Source: Faecalibacterium sp. I4-3-84 (GTDB lineage: Bacteria > Bacillota > Clostridia > Oscillospirales > Ruminococcaceae). Taken from it: a stretch of DNA of 64,000 nucleotides. The stretch covers positions 2,666,001 to 2,730,000 of the forward strand of contig NZ_CP094466.1 of NCBI RefSeq assembly GCF_023347255.1, in the 5' to 3' direction. Below are positions 9,810 through 18,179 of the stretch, piece by piece. Both the position numbers and the translations under genes were made by a program. Each line of letters opens with the position of its first letter. The stretch's first letter is position 1. The notes below the pieces were generated by a model. It was not told the origin of the DNA. It was given only the letters and a program-made list of their open reading frames with translations, and ran no database searches.

Positions 9810-10058
9810 ATGAAACGCATGACAGCCGGTGATCTGCAAGCACTCGAATTGCTGATGCAGACCACACCCGGCTTTGAGCATTTTGACAGCGGCGCGGATG
9901 GCATTCTCCCTGAGTGCCGAAGCTGTCGATTTCATCGTCCCTTCTGGAAATATCAGTCCTGCGTGTTTGCAGAGTGTCCCTACTGCTGCAAGCCCGTTTC
10001 TACTCTCAAAAATCAAAATGGCACATCTGCTGCCGGAAAGGAAGTCAGTCATGAATAA
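9810..10058 (+). CDS. Cysteine-rich small ICE protein
   Basis: An 82-aa protein with two CxxC pairs (CRSC and CPYC) plus two further cysteines in its second half, which suggests a small zinc-binding fold. No family name recognised. ATG 9810 follows GAAAGGAG by 10 bp. Its end overlaps the antirepressor start by 8 bp, so the two are probably co-translated. Confidence 0.6.
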   Translation: MKRMTAGDLQALELLMQTTPGFEHFDSGADGILPECRSCRFHRPFWKYQSCVFAECPYCCKPVSTLKNQNGTSAAGKEVSHE

Positions 10059-10812
10059 CAAAATCGAAGTCTTCAAGAATGAACAGTTCGGTGAGGTGCG
10101 AACGATCCTCGAAGGGGAAACACTCCTGTTCTGCGGTTCAGATATTGCGAAAGCGCTTGGATATGCCCGACCCGGAAAGGCAATTATTGATCACTGCAAG
10201 GGTGTCCTAAAACGGGACACCCTTACAAGAGGTGGTATGCAGTCCCTTTCCTATATACCGGAGGGCGATGTTTACCGACTGATTGTTCACAGCAAACTCC
10301 CTGCTGCTGAGAAGTTTGAACACTGGCTGTTCGATGAAGTTGTCCCCACCATCCGCAAGACCGGCGGCTACATGACGGACTCCCTTCTGGAACGCATTCA
10401 GAAGGAACCGGCGGTCATCATGGAGTTCGCTCAGGCGTTGATTCGAGAAAAGAATCGCGTAAAGGTTCTTGAGGTTGAGCTGAACACTGCAAAGCCCAAA
10501 GCCGATTACTACGATGCCTTTATCAATCCGGATGACTGTACCAATATTAGAACAACGGCGAAGGAACTGAAAATCCCGGAGCGCAAGTTCGTCCAGTTTC
10601 TTCTTAGAGAAAAGTACCTATTCCGCTCTCCCTCCGGTCAGCTTCTTCCCTACAACAAGGACAGCAATGCCGGACTGTTCATCGTCCGCGATTTTGTGAC
10701 GTACTGCTACACCGGTTCTCAGACCTACTTCACGCCGAAGGGCAAGGATGTCATCCGAATGAAGTTCCAGAAAAAGTGCGGCGAAGAGCTGCTTCCCAAG
10801 ATGGCAAGGTGA
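10051..10812 (+). CDS. BRO/KilAC-type phage antirepressor-like protein
   Basis: A 253-aa DNA-binding protein. The N-terminus is a Bro-N domain (FGEVRTILEGETLLFCGSDIAKALGY, about residues 10-37, then PEGDVYRLIVHSKL and FEHWLFDEVVPTIRKTGGY), and the C-terminal half has the KilA-C-like TTAKELKIPERKFVQFLLREKYLFR and YFTPKGKDVI segments. Phage antirepressors of this type relieve repression of lytic genes; in an ICE it may play the same role for transfer genes. RBS GGAAAGGAAG before ATG 10051. Confidence 0.85.
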   Translation: MNNKIEVFKNEQFGEVRTILEGETLLFCGSDIAKALGYARPGKAIIDHCKGVLKRDTLTRGGMQSLSYIPEGDVYRLIVHSKLPAAEKFEHWLFDEVVPTIRKTGGYMTDSLLERIQKEPAVIMEFAQALIREKNRVKVLEVELNTAKPKADYYDAFINPDDCTNIRTTAKELKIPERKFVQFLLREKYLFRSPSGQLLPYNKDSNAGLFIVRDFVTYCYTGSQTYFTPKGKDVIRMKFQKKCGEELLPKMAR

Positions 10813-10816
10813 TTTT

Positions 10817-11665
10817 ATGGCAGTTTTCAGAGTCCCCAAGATCGAGAACTTCACGATGATGAGCAATCACCATCTTCGCAACAAGAAGCTCTCCCTCAAG
10901 GCTGTTGGGCTGATGTCGAAAATCCTCAGCCTTCCGGATGAATGGGACTACTCCCTCAAGGGGCTTGCCAAGCTCAACGCGGACGGCATCGACGGCGTTC
11001 GCTCTGCTGTGCAGGAATTGGAGGATGCCGGTTATATCATCAGGCGTCAGCGTAGGGACAAAAACGGCAGAATGGCGCAAAGCGAGTATCTTGTCTTTGA
11101 AATACCGGAGTTGTCAAAACCGGCGTTGGATTCACCGTCATCGGAAAAGCCGATACCGGTAAAACCGGCAACGGATGTCCCGACATCGGGAAACCCAATG
11201 CAAATAAATACGAACCAAGTAATTACACACCAAGAAAATACTCACTTGAACAATACTCCATCTATCAATCACTCAGGCACAGGACGCAGAAATGATGGGA
11301 CTGATTGGGTGGATGAGCGAGAGCGATATAGAGAAATCATCGAAGAGAACATCGAATACGAGATTATGAAAGACCGTCCTGACGGAGACCGCCTCGGTGA
11401 AATTGTCGAGATCATGCTGGATGCCGTTTGCTCAACTGCTCCTACCATCCGCATCAATGGCGAAGATATGCCGCAGCAAGTGGTCAAGTCCCGCTTTCTC
11501 AAGCTGGACAGCAGCCACATCGAGTATGTTTTCCACGCAATGAAGGAATGTCCGTCCAACATTCGGAACATCAGGGCATATCTCCTGACCACACTCTATA
11601 ACGCTCCGGCAACGATGGACAATTTCTACTCCGCAAAGGTCAATCATGATTTCAACGGCTGGTAA
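10817..11665 (+). CDS. Replication-initiator-like winged-helix protein (DUF6017 type)
   Basis: A 282-aa protein with an N-terminal winged-helix part (FTMMSNHHLRNKKLSLKAVGL, SLPDEWDYSLKGLAKL, GVRSAVQELEDAGYIIR) like that of phage and plasmid replication initiators, a low-complexity Pro/Ser/Thr linker at about 100-150, and a C-terminal helical domain ending in YLLTTLYNAPATMDNFY typical of DUF6017-type ICE proteins. It begins 4 bp after the antirepressor stop, so it is in the same operon. It likely takes part in element replication. Confidence 0.75.
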   Translation: MAVFRVPKIENFTMMSNHHLRNKKLSLKAVGLMSKILSLPDEWDYSLKGLAKLNADGIDGVRSAVQELEDAGYIIRRQRRDKNGRMAQSEYLVFEIPELSKPALDSPSSEKPIPVKPATDVPTSGNPMQINTNQVITHQENTHLNNTPSINHSGTGRRNDGTDWVDERERYREIIEENIEYEIMKDRPDGDRLGEIVEIMLDAVCSTAPTIRINGEDMPQQVVKSRFLKLDSSHIEYVFHAMKECPSNIRNIRAYLLTTLYNAPATMDNFYSAKVNHDFNGW

Positions 11666-11717
11666 ACCGCAAGCGAAACGCTGGCGGCTATTTTTATGCC
11701 TGAAAGGAGGGCTTTAC

Positions 11718-11756
11718 ATGGTCATATTCATTCATCTGCCGGGTGTGCCGCCTTAG
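11718..11756 (+). CDS. Possible 12-residue leader peptide
   Basis: A very short frame (MVIFIHLPGVPP, then stop) has an excellent RBS (AAAGGAGGGC, 7 bp spacing) in the 140-bp gap before pcfB. It could be a leader that couples or attenuates translation of pcfB-virD4. Only the RBS supports it. Confidence 0.3.
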   Translation: MVIFIHLPGVPP

Positions 11757-11805
11757 CTGAGGCAGCATTCCCTCAATTATTCCAAGGAAAGGAGGTATCA
11801 CTGCA

Positions 11806-12297
11806 TTGCAGGATGAAGTCAACACCAAAGTTGTTGCAATCATGATCAAGGGCGGTAAAATCTCCGCTGAGGTGCTGAAAAAGGCTCTGGACAAGTTCGT
11901 TCAGGAAATCGAGAAGGCGCAGAAGCAGATGCAGCAACCTAAAACCTATCGCGGCAAGCAGTCCATCAAACATCTGATGAGCCAGAATGCCGCCATCTCC
12001 AACATTGAAGTGACGGATGGCAACATCAAGTCCTTTGAGCGGACTGCCAGCAAATACGGTCTGGACTTTGCGCTCAAAAAGGACGTTTCCGTAGAGCCGC
12101 CCAGCTATCTTGTCTTCTTCAAGGGTCGGGACGTTGATGTCATGACCGCCGCCTTCAAGGAGTTCTCCGCCAAAACCGTCAAGCAGAAGGAACAGCCGTC
12201 CATCCGGCACAAGCTGGATCATGAGAAAGCCCAGAGCAAGGCACAACACAAAGAGAAGGTCAAGGTCAAGACCAAGGATCGGGGTGTGGAGCTGTGA
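11806..12297 (+). CDS. pcfB: PcfB-like protein (DUF3801), ICE B copy
   Basis: A 163-aa PcfB/DUF3801 protein, paralogue of the ICE A product at 7880 (shared SIKHLMSQNAAISNIEV, KYGLDFALKKD, SYLVFFKGRD). PcfB-type proteins link the relaxosome to the coupling ATPase. The start is TTG 11806, after AAAGGAGG at 9 bp spacing. The basic C-terminus (KVKVKTKDRGVEL) overlaps the virD4 start by 4 bp, indicating translational coupling. Confidence 0.85.
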   Translation: MQDEVNTKVVAIMIKGGKISAEVLKKALDKFVQEIEKAQKQMQQPKTYRGKQSIKHLMSQNAAISNIEVTDGNIKSFERTASKYGLDFALKKDVSVEPPSYLVFFKGRDVDVMTAAFKEFSAKTVKQKEQPSIRHKLDHEKAQSKAQHKEKVKVKTKDRGVEL

Positions 12298-14063
12298 ACA
12301 AACCCGATGTGAAGAAACTCATTCTTCTGAACCTTCCGTATGTCTTCGCCTTCTACTTCGCGGATAAGATCGCCGCCGTGTTTCGTCTCGCCCCCGGCAC
12401 AGAGTTCATCGACAAGCTGACAAACGGCTTTGCCGTGTTCGGCACTACCTTCGCAAATCCGCTGCCCAGCTTTCATCCCGTTGATCTACTCATCGGTCTG
12501 GTTGCCGGTGCGCTGCTCAAGCTGGCGGTCTATGTCAAGGGCAAGAACCGCAAGAAGTTCCGGCAGGGCGAAGAATACGGATCTGCACGATGGGGTAAGC
12601 CGGAGGACATCAAGCCGTACACGGACCCGGAGTTCTCGAACAACATCATTCTGACGCAGACGGAGTTCTTGACCATGAACAGCCGTCCAAAGCAGCCGAA
12701 ATACGCCCGCAACAAGAACATCCTTGTCATCGGCGGTTCCGGCTCAGGCAAGACGCGCTTTTTTGTAAAACCAAATCTGATGCAGATGCACAGCAGCTAC
12801 GTTGTGACTGACCCGAAGGGTACGGTGCTGGTGGAGTGCGGCAAAATGCTTGAAAAGGGCGGCTACGTCATCAAGTCGCTGAACACCATCAATTTCCGGA
12901 AATCCATGCACTACAACCCTTTCAGCTACATCCGCAGTGAGAAGGACATCCTCAAGCTGGTCAATACGATCATCGTCAACACGAAGGGAGACGGCGATAA
13001 GTCCGGCGAAGATTTCTGGGTCAAGGCGGAAAAGCTCTACTACACAGCTCTCATCGGCTACATCTGGTACGAGGCACCCGACCACGAGAAAAACTTTACT
13101 ACCCTGCTCGAAATGATCAATGCCTCGGAAGCCAGAGAGGACGATGAGACCTTTAAGAACCCGGTGGATGTCATGTTCGATGAGCTGGAAGCCCGCGACC
13201 CTGACCACTTTGCGGTCAAGCAATACCGCAAATACAAGCTGGCGGCGGGCAAAACCGCTAAGTCGATTTTGATTTCCTGCGGCGCAAGGCTTGCGCCCTT
13301 CGACATCGCAGAGCTGCGGGAGCTGATGAGCTACGATGAGATGGAGCTGGACACCATCGGAGACCGGAAGACGGCACTATTCGTCATCATTTCCGATACC
13401 GATGACACCTTCAATTTCGTCGTGGCAATCATGTATTCTCAGCTCTTCAACCTTCTCTGCGACAAAGCAGATGATGTTTACAACGGACGGCTGCCCGTTC
13501 ATGTGCGCTGTCTGCTGGACGAGTTTGCGAATATCGGTCAAATCCCGAAGTTTGATAAGCTCATCGCAACCATCCGAAGCCGGGAAATCTCGGCGTCAAT
13601 CATCTTACAGTCCCAGTCTCAGCTCAAGACCATCTACAAGGATGCGGCGGACACCATCACGGGCAACTGCGACTGCACACTTTTCCTCGGCGGAAAAGAA
13701 AAATCGACTCTCAAGGAAATCAGCGAGGTGCTGGGCAAGGAGACAATCGACCTTTACAACACCTCAGAAACCCGTTCCAACAACAACTCCTATGGCTTGA
13801 ACTATCAGAAAACCGGCAAAGAACTGATGTCTCAGGATGAGATCGCCGTCATGGACGGAGCCAAGTGTATTTTGCAGCTTCGAGGCGTGAGACCTTTTCT
13901 CAGTAACAAATACGACATTACAAAGCATCCAAAGTACCGGCAGCTCTCCGACTATAACAAGCGGAACGCCTTTGACATCGAGAAGTACCGGCAGCACAAG
14001 CTGATAGTCAAGCCCGATGACACATTCGACCTCTATGATATGGGCGAGGTCGAAGCGGATTAA
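12294..14063 (+). CDS. virD4: VirD4/TraG-type IV secretion coupling ATPase
   Basis: The complete coupling protein (589 aa) that brings the relaxase-DNA complex to the secretion channel. Two N-terminal membrane segments (about 10-28 and 60-82) are followed by EYGSARWG, Walker A GGSGSGKT (147-154), the TraG-family SYVVTDPKG segment, Walker B LLDEFANIGQIP (about 405-415), and the late SQSQLKTIY and GNCDCTLFLGG motifs. The start is GTG 12294 overlapping the pcfB stop. It is the undamaged counterpart of the fragment at 8335. Confidence 0.95.
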   Translation: MNKPDVKKLILLNLPYVFAFYFADKIAAVFRLAPGTEFIDKLTNGFAVFGTTFANPLPSFHPVDLLIGLVAGALLKLAVYVKGKNRKKFRQGEEYGSARWGKPEDIKPYTDPEFSNNIILTQTEFLTMNSRPKQPKYARNKNILVIGGSGSGKTRFFVKPNLMQMHSSYVVTDPKGTVLVECGKMLEKGGYVIKSLNTINFRKSMHYNPFSYIRSEKDILKLVNTIIVNTKGDGDKSGEDFWVKAEKLYYTALIGYIWYEAPDHEKNFTTLLEMINASEAREDDETFKNPVDVMFDELEARDPDHFAVKQYRKYKLAAGKTAKSILISCGARLAPFDIAELRELMSYDEMELDTIGDRKTALFVIISDTDDTFNFVVAIMYSQLFNLLCDKADDVYNGRLPVHVRCLLDEFANIGQIPKFDKLIATIRSREISASIILQSQSQLKTIYKDAADTITGNCDCTLFLGGKEKSTLKEISEVLGKETIDLYNTSETRSNNNSYGLNYQKTGKELMSQDEIAVMDGAKCILQLRGVRPFLSNKYDITKHPKYRQLSDYNKRNAFDIEKYRQHKLIVKPDDTFDLYDMGEVEAD

Positions 14064-14139
14064 AGCCCCGTCGCTGCACTGCGCAGTGGGTAAAGCCTGA
14101 TGGCTCCCAAAGCAGAACAGCGACGGGGCTTCTTTTTTT
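14063..14139 (+). terminator. Terminator after virD4
   Basis: AAGCCCCGTCGCTG pairs perfectly with CAGCGACGGGGCTT across a 40-nt loop that holds a small CACTGCGCAGTG hairpin; seven T follow. Confidence 0.85.
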
Positions 14140-14194
14140 ATGCCCATTTTCAAAAATACACAACCAATCTTTTTCAAATCAAGGAGGAAAATCT

Positions 14195-14410
14195 ATGGCT
14201 TTCATCAATCAGGCTGTCACGGTTCTTCAGACGCTCGTTATCGCCCTCGGCGCAGGTCTCGCAGTGTGGGGTGTTGTCAACCTCATGGAAGGCTACGGCA
14301 ACGACAACCCCGGCGCCAAGTCTCAGGGCATCAAGCAGCTCATGGCTGGCGGCGGTGTGGTGCTGATCGGCACGACCCTCATCCCTCTGCTCTCCGGTTT
14401 GTTCGGCTAA
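14195..14410 (+). CDS. Maff2-family VirB2-like membrane protein
   Basis: A 71-aa protein with two hydrophobic helices (about 8-27 and 47-68) separated by GYGNDNPGAKSQGIKQLMAGGG, the hallmark of Maff2-family mobile-element proteins. Size and topology resemble VirB2/TrbC pilin-like subunits of the conjugation channel. RBS AAGGAGG 9 bp before ATG 14195. It is expressed from downstream of the virD4 terminator, so either read-through or a local promoter is needed. Confidence 0.88.
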   Translation: MAFINQAVTVLQTLVIALGAGLAVWGVVNLMEGYGNDNPGAKSQGIKQLMAGGGVVLIGTTLIPLLSGLFG

Positions 14411-14449
14411 TCCACGGCAAGCCCAGCTTAACCGAAGGGTGGTGAAATA

Positions 14450-14783
14450 TTGGGCAGCATTTTAGAAAAGATTGAGCAGGCTCTCAAGGATATGCACCAA
14501 CGGAGAGAAGAACGCTTGCAGCTTTCTCTACGGTGCGGCGGCAAGAGCTGCTGCGGCTATGGGCTATAAGCGCATCATCACCTACACGCTGGAAAGCGAA
14601 AACGGTGCAAGCCTTCGGGCTTCCGGCTGGATTTGTCAAGGCAAAGCGGGTGGGCTTCGCTGGACAGGCAAGCGTCAGCCGAAGGAGGATCAATATCCCG
14701 CACAAATGAAGCTGCGCTATGAAAAGCAGCTTAGAAAGGAGGAAACAGTCAATGGCATTTGTTCCGGTCCCGAAGGATCTTAA
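14450..14783 (+). pseudogene. Deletion scar: TrbL/VirB6 start joined to XF1762-like tail
   Basis: In ICEs of this kind a large polytopic TrbL/VirB6 gene follows Maff2. Here a likely TTG start at 14450 (GSILEKIEQALKDM) breaks off after about 15 codons, and from 14500 another frame gives KNACSFLYGAAARAAAAMGYKRIITYTLESENGASLRASGW, the C-terminal part of an XF1762-type (GNAT-like) protein. That frame has no credible start of its own and runs into the prgI start. TrbL and the front of the XF1762 gene were probably lost in one deletion, which would damage the mating channel unless supplied in trans. Confidence 0.6.
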
Positions 14784-15132
14784 CCGCGTCAAAACGAAGG
14801 TCATGTTCAACCTGACCAAGCGGCAGCTCATTTGTTTTTCCATCGCTGCGGCGGTCGGCGTCCCGATCTTCTTTCTGGCGAAGGCGCATCTCGACTTGTC
14901 TACGGCGGCAATGCTGATGGTGGTCATCATGCTCCCGTTCATCTTCTTCGCGCTTTACGAGAAGGACGGACAGCCCGCCGAAAAGTATCTGTACCACATC
15001 GTACAGTCCATGTTCATCCGGGACAAGGTGCGTCCCTATCGCACAAACAATCTCTACGCTGAAATTCAGCAGAAAATCAAAGAACAGGAGGAATTGCAGC
15101 TTGAACAACAGCACAGCAAAGGCAAAGCCTAA
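14752..15132 (+). CDS. prgI: PrgI-family conjugal transfer membrane protein
   Basis: A 126-aa inner-membrane protein of the PrgI (VirB3-like) family: VPVPKDLNRVKTKVMFNLTKRQL at the N-terminus, two membrane helices (about 25-42 and 48-68), then the conserved EKYLYHIVQS segment and a charged coiled tail. It is a VirB4-associated part of the secretion apparatus. RBS AAAGGAGG 8 bp before ATG 14752. The end overlaps virB4 by 32 bp. Confidence 0.88.
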   Translation: MAFVPVPKDLNRVKTKVMFNLTKRQLICFSIAAAVGVPIFFLAKAHLDLSTAAMLMVVIMLPFIFFALYEKDGQPAEKYLYHIVQSMFIRDKVRPYRTNNLYAEIQQKIKEQEELQLEQQHSKGKA

Positions 15133-17533
15133 GATGACCGTCAAGAACGGCGTCGTTTACGGCGATGCCCTTTCCGCTCAGGAAAAGAAGCGGATCGTCA
15201 TGCAGAAGAAAAAGGACAGGAAGGCAAAGAAAGTCCGCAAGTCCGCCCAGCAGACCATCCCCTATGTGGAGATGTGCCGTGACGGTATCTGCAAGGTGAA
15301 CAGCCGCCTCTACACGAAGTCCATCGCCTTTGAGGACATCAACTACCAGCTTGCGCAGAACGAGGACAAAACTGCCATCTTTGAGAACTGGTGCGACTTT
15401 CTGAACTACTTCGACAGCTCGATTTTCGTCCAGCTCTCCTTCATCAATCAGAAGGCAAGCCTCAATGAGTTCCGCAAGCGCATCAACATTCCGGCACAGG
15501 AGGACGCCTTCAACGACATCCGCTCCGAGTATTCCGGAATGCTGCAAAGCCAGCTCACCAAAGGCAATAACGGGCTGATTAAGAAGAAGTACATCACCTT
15601 CGGCATTGAGGCGGACTCCCTCCGCACGGCAAAGCCGAAGCTCGAACGCATTGAAACCGACATCCTCAACAACTTCAAAACTCTCGGCGTGAAAACCGAG
15701 CCGCTGTCCGGCTACGAACGGCTGAAAGTGCTTCACGATGTGTTCAATATGGACAGCAATGAGCCGTTCCGCTTTTCCTTCGATATGGTTGCCCGGACGG
15801 GGCTTTCCAGCAAGGACTTCATCGCTCCCACTTCCTTTGACTTCCGTGAAGGCAAGTGCTTCAAGATGGGCAGAACCATCGGTGCGGTGAGCTTCCTGCA
15901 AATCCTCGCGCCGGAACTCAACGACCGTATGCTTGCCGACTTCCTTGAGATGGACAGCAACATTACGGTCAATTTTCATATCCGGACGATTGACCAGGCG
16001 AAGGCAATCAAGAGCATCAAGATGAAGATCACCGACCTCGACAAGATGAAGATCGAAGAGCAGAAAAAAGCCGTCCGCTCCGGCTACGATATGGACATCA
16101 TCCCATCCGATCTTGCCACCTTCGGCGGTGAGGCAAAGCGTCTGTTGCAGGATCTCCAGACCCGCAATGAGAGACTGTTCCTTGTGACTATCCTCATCAT
16201 GAATACGGCAACCAATCGCCAGAAGCTCGAAAATGCGGTATTCCAGACCGCCGCCATTGCCCAAAAGTATAACTGTGCGCTCAAGCGTCTTGACTTCCAG
16301 CAGGAGGAAGGGCTGATGTCCTCTCTGCCTATCGGCGTCAATCAGGTGGAGATTGAGCGCGGACTGACCACTTCCAGCACAGCGGTTTTCGTGCCGTTCA
16401 CCACGCAGGAGCTTTTTCAGGGCGGCGAAGCTCTCTACTACGGGCTGAATGCGCTGTCCAACAACATGATCATGGTTGACCGCAAGCAGCTCAAAAACCC
16501 CAACGGACTGATCTTGGGTACGCCCGGTTCCGGTAAGTCCTTCTCCGCAAAGCGTGAAATGACGAACGCCTTCCTCATCACGGAGGATGACATCATCGTC
16601 TGCGACCCCGAAGCCGAGTATTTTCCCCTCGTGCAGAAGCTCGGTGGTCAGGTCATCCGCATTTCGCCGGTCAGCACGGATTACATCAATCCGCTGGACA
16701 TCAACACGAACTACTCCGAAGAGGAAAACCCGCTGACGCTGAAATCCGACTTCATCCTCTCCATGTGTGAGCTGATTGTCGGCGGCAAGGACGGCTTGCA
16801 GCCGGTTGAGAAGACCATCATTGACCGCAGCGTCCGCATGGTCTATCAGGAGTTCCTTGCAGACCCCAAGCCGGAGAAAATGCCGATCCTCGAAGACCTC
16901 TACAACATTCTGAGAAATCAGAAGGAGCCGGAGGCACAGCGCATTGCAACTGCCCTTGAAATCTATGTTCACGGCTCTCTGAACGTCTTCAATCACAGAA
17001 CGAATGTGGATGTCAACAACCGCCTTGTCTGCTATGACATCCGCGAACTCGGCAAGCAGCTCAAAAAGCTCGGTATGCTGATCGTGCAGGATCAGGTGTG
17101 GAACAGAGTTACCATCAACCGCGCCCAGCACAAGGCAACTCGCTACTACATGGACGAGTTCCACCTTTTGCTGAAAGAGGAACAGACCGCCGCGTACAGC
17201 GTGGAAATCTGGAAGCGTTTCAGAAAATGGGGCGGCATCCCGACCGGAATCACGCAGAACGTCAAGGATCTTCTTGCCTCCCGCGAGGTGGAGAACATTT
17301 TTGAAAACTCGGATTTTGTCTACCTTCTGAATCAGGCATCCGGCGACCGGCAGATTCTCTCGAAGGCGCTGAACATCTCGCCCAGCCAGCAAAACTACAT
17401 CACCAACTCCAACGCCGGTGAGGGGCTGATCTTCTACGGCTCGACCATCGTTCCCTTCAAGGACGATTTCCCGAAGGACACCCAGCTTTACCGCATCATG
17501 ACCACCAAACCCGAAGAAACCGTACAGAACTGA
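15101..17533 (+). CDS. virB4: VirB4/TraE-type secretion ATPase
   Basis: An 810-aa cytoplasmic ATPase that powers the mating channel. The N-terminal half is the VirB4 CagE domain; Walker A is GTPGSGKS at 473-480 and Walker B is YYMDEFHLLL at about 683-692. The late GGIPTGITQNVKDLL and LNQASGDRQIL motifs are also typical of the family. The start is TTG 15101, 9 bp after GGAGG inside prgI. Length is normal and the frame is intact. Confidence 0.95.
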   Translation: MNNSTAKAKPKMTVKNGVVYGDALSAQEKKRIVMQKKKDRKAKKVRKSAQQTIPYVEMCRDGICKVNSRLYTKSIAFEDINYQLAQNEDKTAIFENWCDFLNYFDSSIFVQLSFINQKASLNEFRKRINIPAQEDAFNDIRSEYSGMLQSQLTKGNNGLIKKKYITFGIEADSLRTAKPKLERIETDILNNFKTLGVKTEPLSGYERLKVLHDVFNMDSNEPFRFSFDMVARTGLSSKDFIAPTSFDFREGKCFKMGRTIGAVSFLQILAPELNDRMLADFLEMDSNITVNFHIRTIDQAKAIKSIKMKITDLDKMKIEEQKKAVRSGYDMDIIPSDLATFGGEAKRLLQDLQTRNERLFLVTILIMNTATNRQKLENAVFQTAAIAQKYNCALKRLDFQQEEGLMSSLPIGVNQVEIERGLTTSSTAVFVPFTTQELFQGGEALYYGLNALSNNMIMVDRKQLKNPNGLILGTPGSGKSFSAKREMTNAFLITEDDIIVCDPEAEYFPLVQKLGGQVIRISPVSTDYINPLDINTNYSEEENPLTLKSDFILSMCELIVGGKDGLQPVEKTIIDRSVRMVYQEFLADPKPEKMPILEDLYNILRNQKEPEAQRIATALEIYVHGSLNVFNHRTNVDVNNRLVCYDIRELGKQLKKLGMLIVQDQVWNRVTINRAQHKATRYYMDEFHLLLKEEQTAAYSVEIWKRFRKWGGIPTGITQNVKDLLASREVENIFENSDFVYLLNQASGDRQILSKALNISPSQQNYITNSNAGEGLIFYGSTIVPFKDDFPKDTQLYRIMTTKPEETVQN

Positions 17534-17550
17534 TAGGAGGATTTTTGAAC

Positions 17551-18144
17551 ATGAACAACAAGATGATTACCATTCCCTACGCGGACGCTATCGAATACGG
17601 AGAGAACACCTCCGCGCTGTTTAAGGCTCTGTGGGAGCTGACCGATCTGATCCGACTGGAAAGCGACCTCAAGAAGCATCACCGCGCCTATCTCCATGTG
17701 AGGGAGGACATCGACGAAAAGGTCAAGGAAGCGCGTCAGATTATGACCAAAGTAGCCGTGGATATGATCGGCTTTTACTTCAATGTTGATGTTTCTGAGT
17801 GCAGCAACAACGATGAGAATACCCCTTTCGCTGACGCGGGTGAAGATGAAACCGTTTCTATCCCCAAGGGCGAGTATGAGCAGATGATCGACGATCTGCT
17901 TACGATGTCCGAAATCATTCAGTGCGTCGCAGATATGCGCACGCAGGATGTGAAGGCAATCCGCGAGTTCGGCAAGTTCGTCCCCGCCTTTGCCGCCTTT
18001 GAGAAGAACCGCCTGAGCCTCTATCGTGAGGCGGCGAAGGAAGCCGAGGAAATCTTCGACCGTTGGGCAGACGAGATTGACGATCTCGACGAGGACTTCA
18101 TGGAAGATGAGGACTACGAGCCGGACGAGTATTACTCCGACTGA
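17551..18144 (+). CDS. Acidic ICE protein of unknown function
   Basis: A 197-aa, strongly acidic protein (C-terminus rich in Asp/Glu, ending EYYSD), mostly helical with no membrane segment and no family I recognise. It lies 17 bp after virB4 with RBS ATAGGAGG, and before the methyltransferase, a place usual for conserved ICE hypotheticals. Two starts are possible (TTG 17545, ATG 17551); the ATG has the better spacing. Confidence 0.6.
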   Translation: MNNKMITIPYADAIEYGENTSALFKALWELTDLIRLESDLKKHHRAYLHVREDIDEKVKEARQIMTKVAVDMIGFYFNVDVSECSNNDENTPFADAGEDETVSIPKGEYEQMIDDLLTMSEIIQCVADMRTQDVKAIREFGKFVPAFAAFEKNRLSLYREAAKEAEEIFDRWADEIDDLDEDFMEDEDYEPDEYYSD

Positions 18145-18179
18145 TATGCGCTCAAATCCGAAGAAAGGAGCTGGTTTTT

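Noticed and set aside
9750-10058. Longer start (9750) for the cysteine-rich gene
   Set aside because: It would begin inside the terminator's T-run without an RBS, whereas ATG 9810 follows GAAAGGAG.
15077-17392. A 771-codon open frame on the minus strand opposite virB4
   Set aside because: It is fully antisense to a gene with clear VirB4 motifs, has no RBS or recognised domain, and is explained by GC-rich codon bias.
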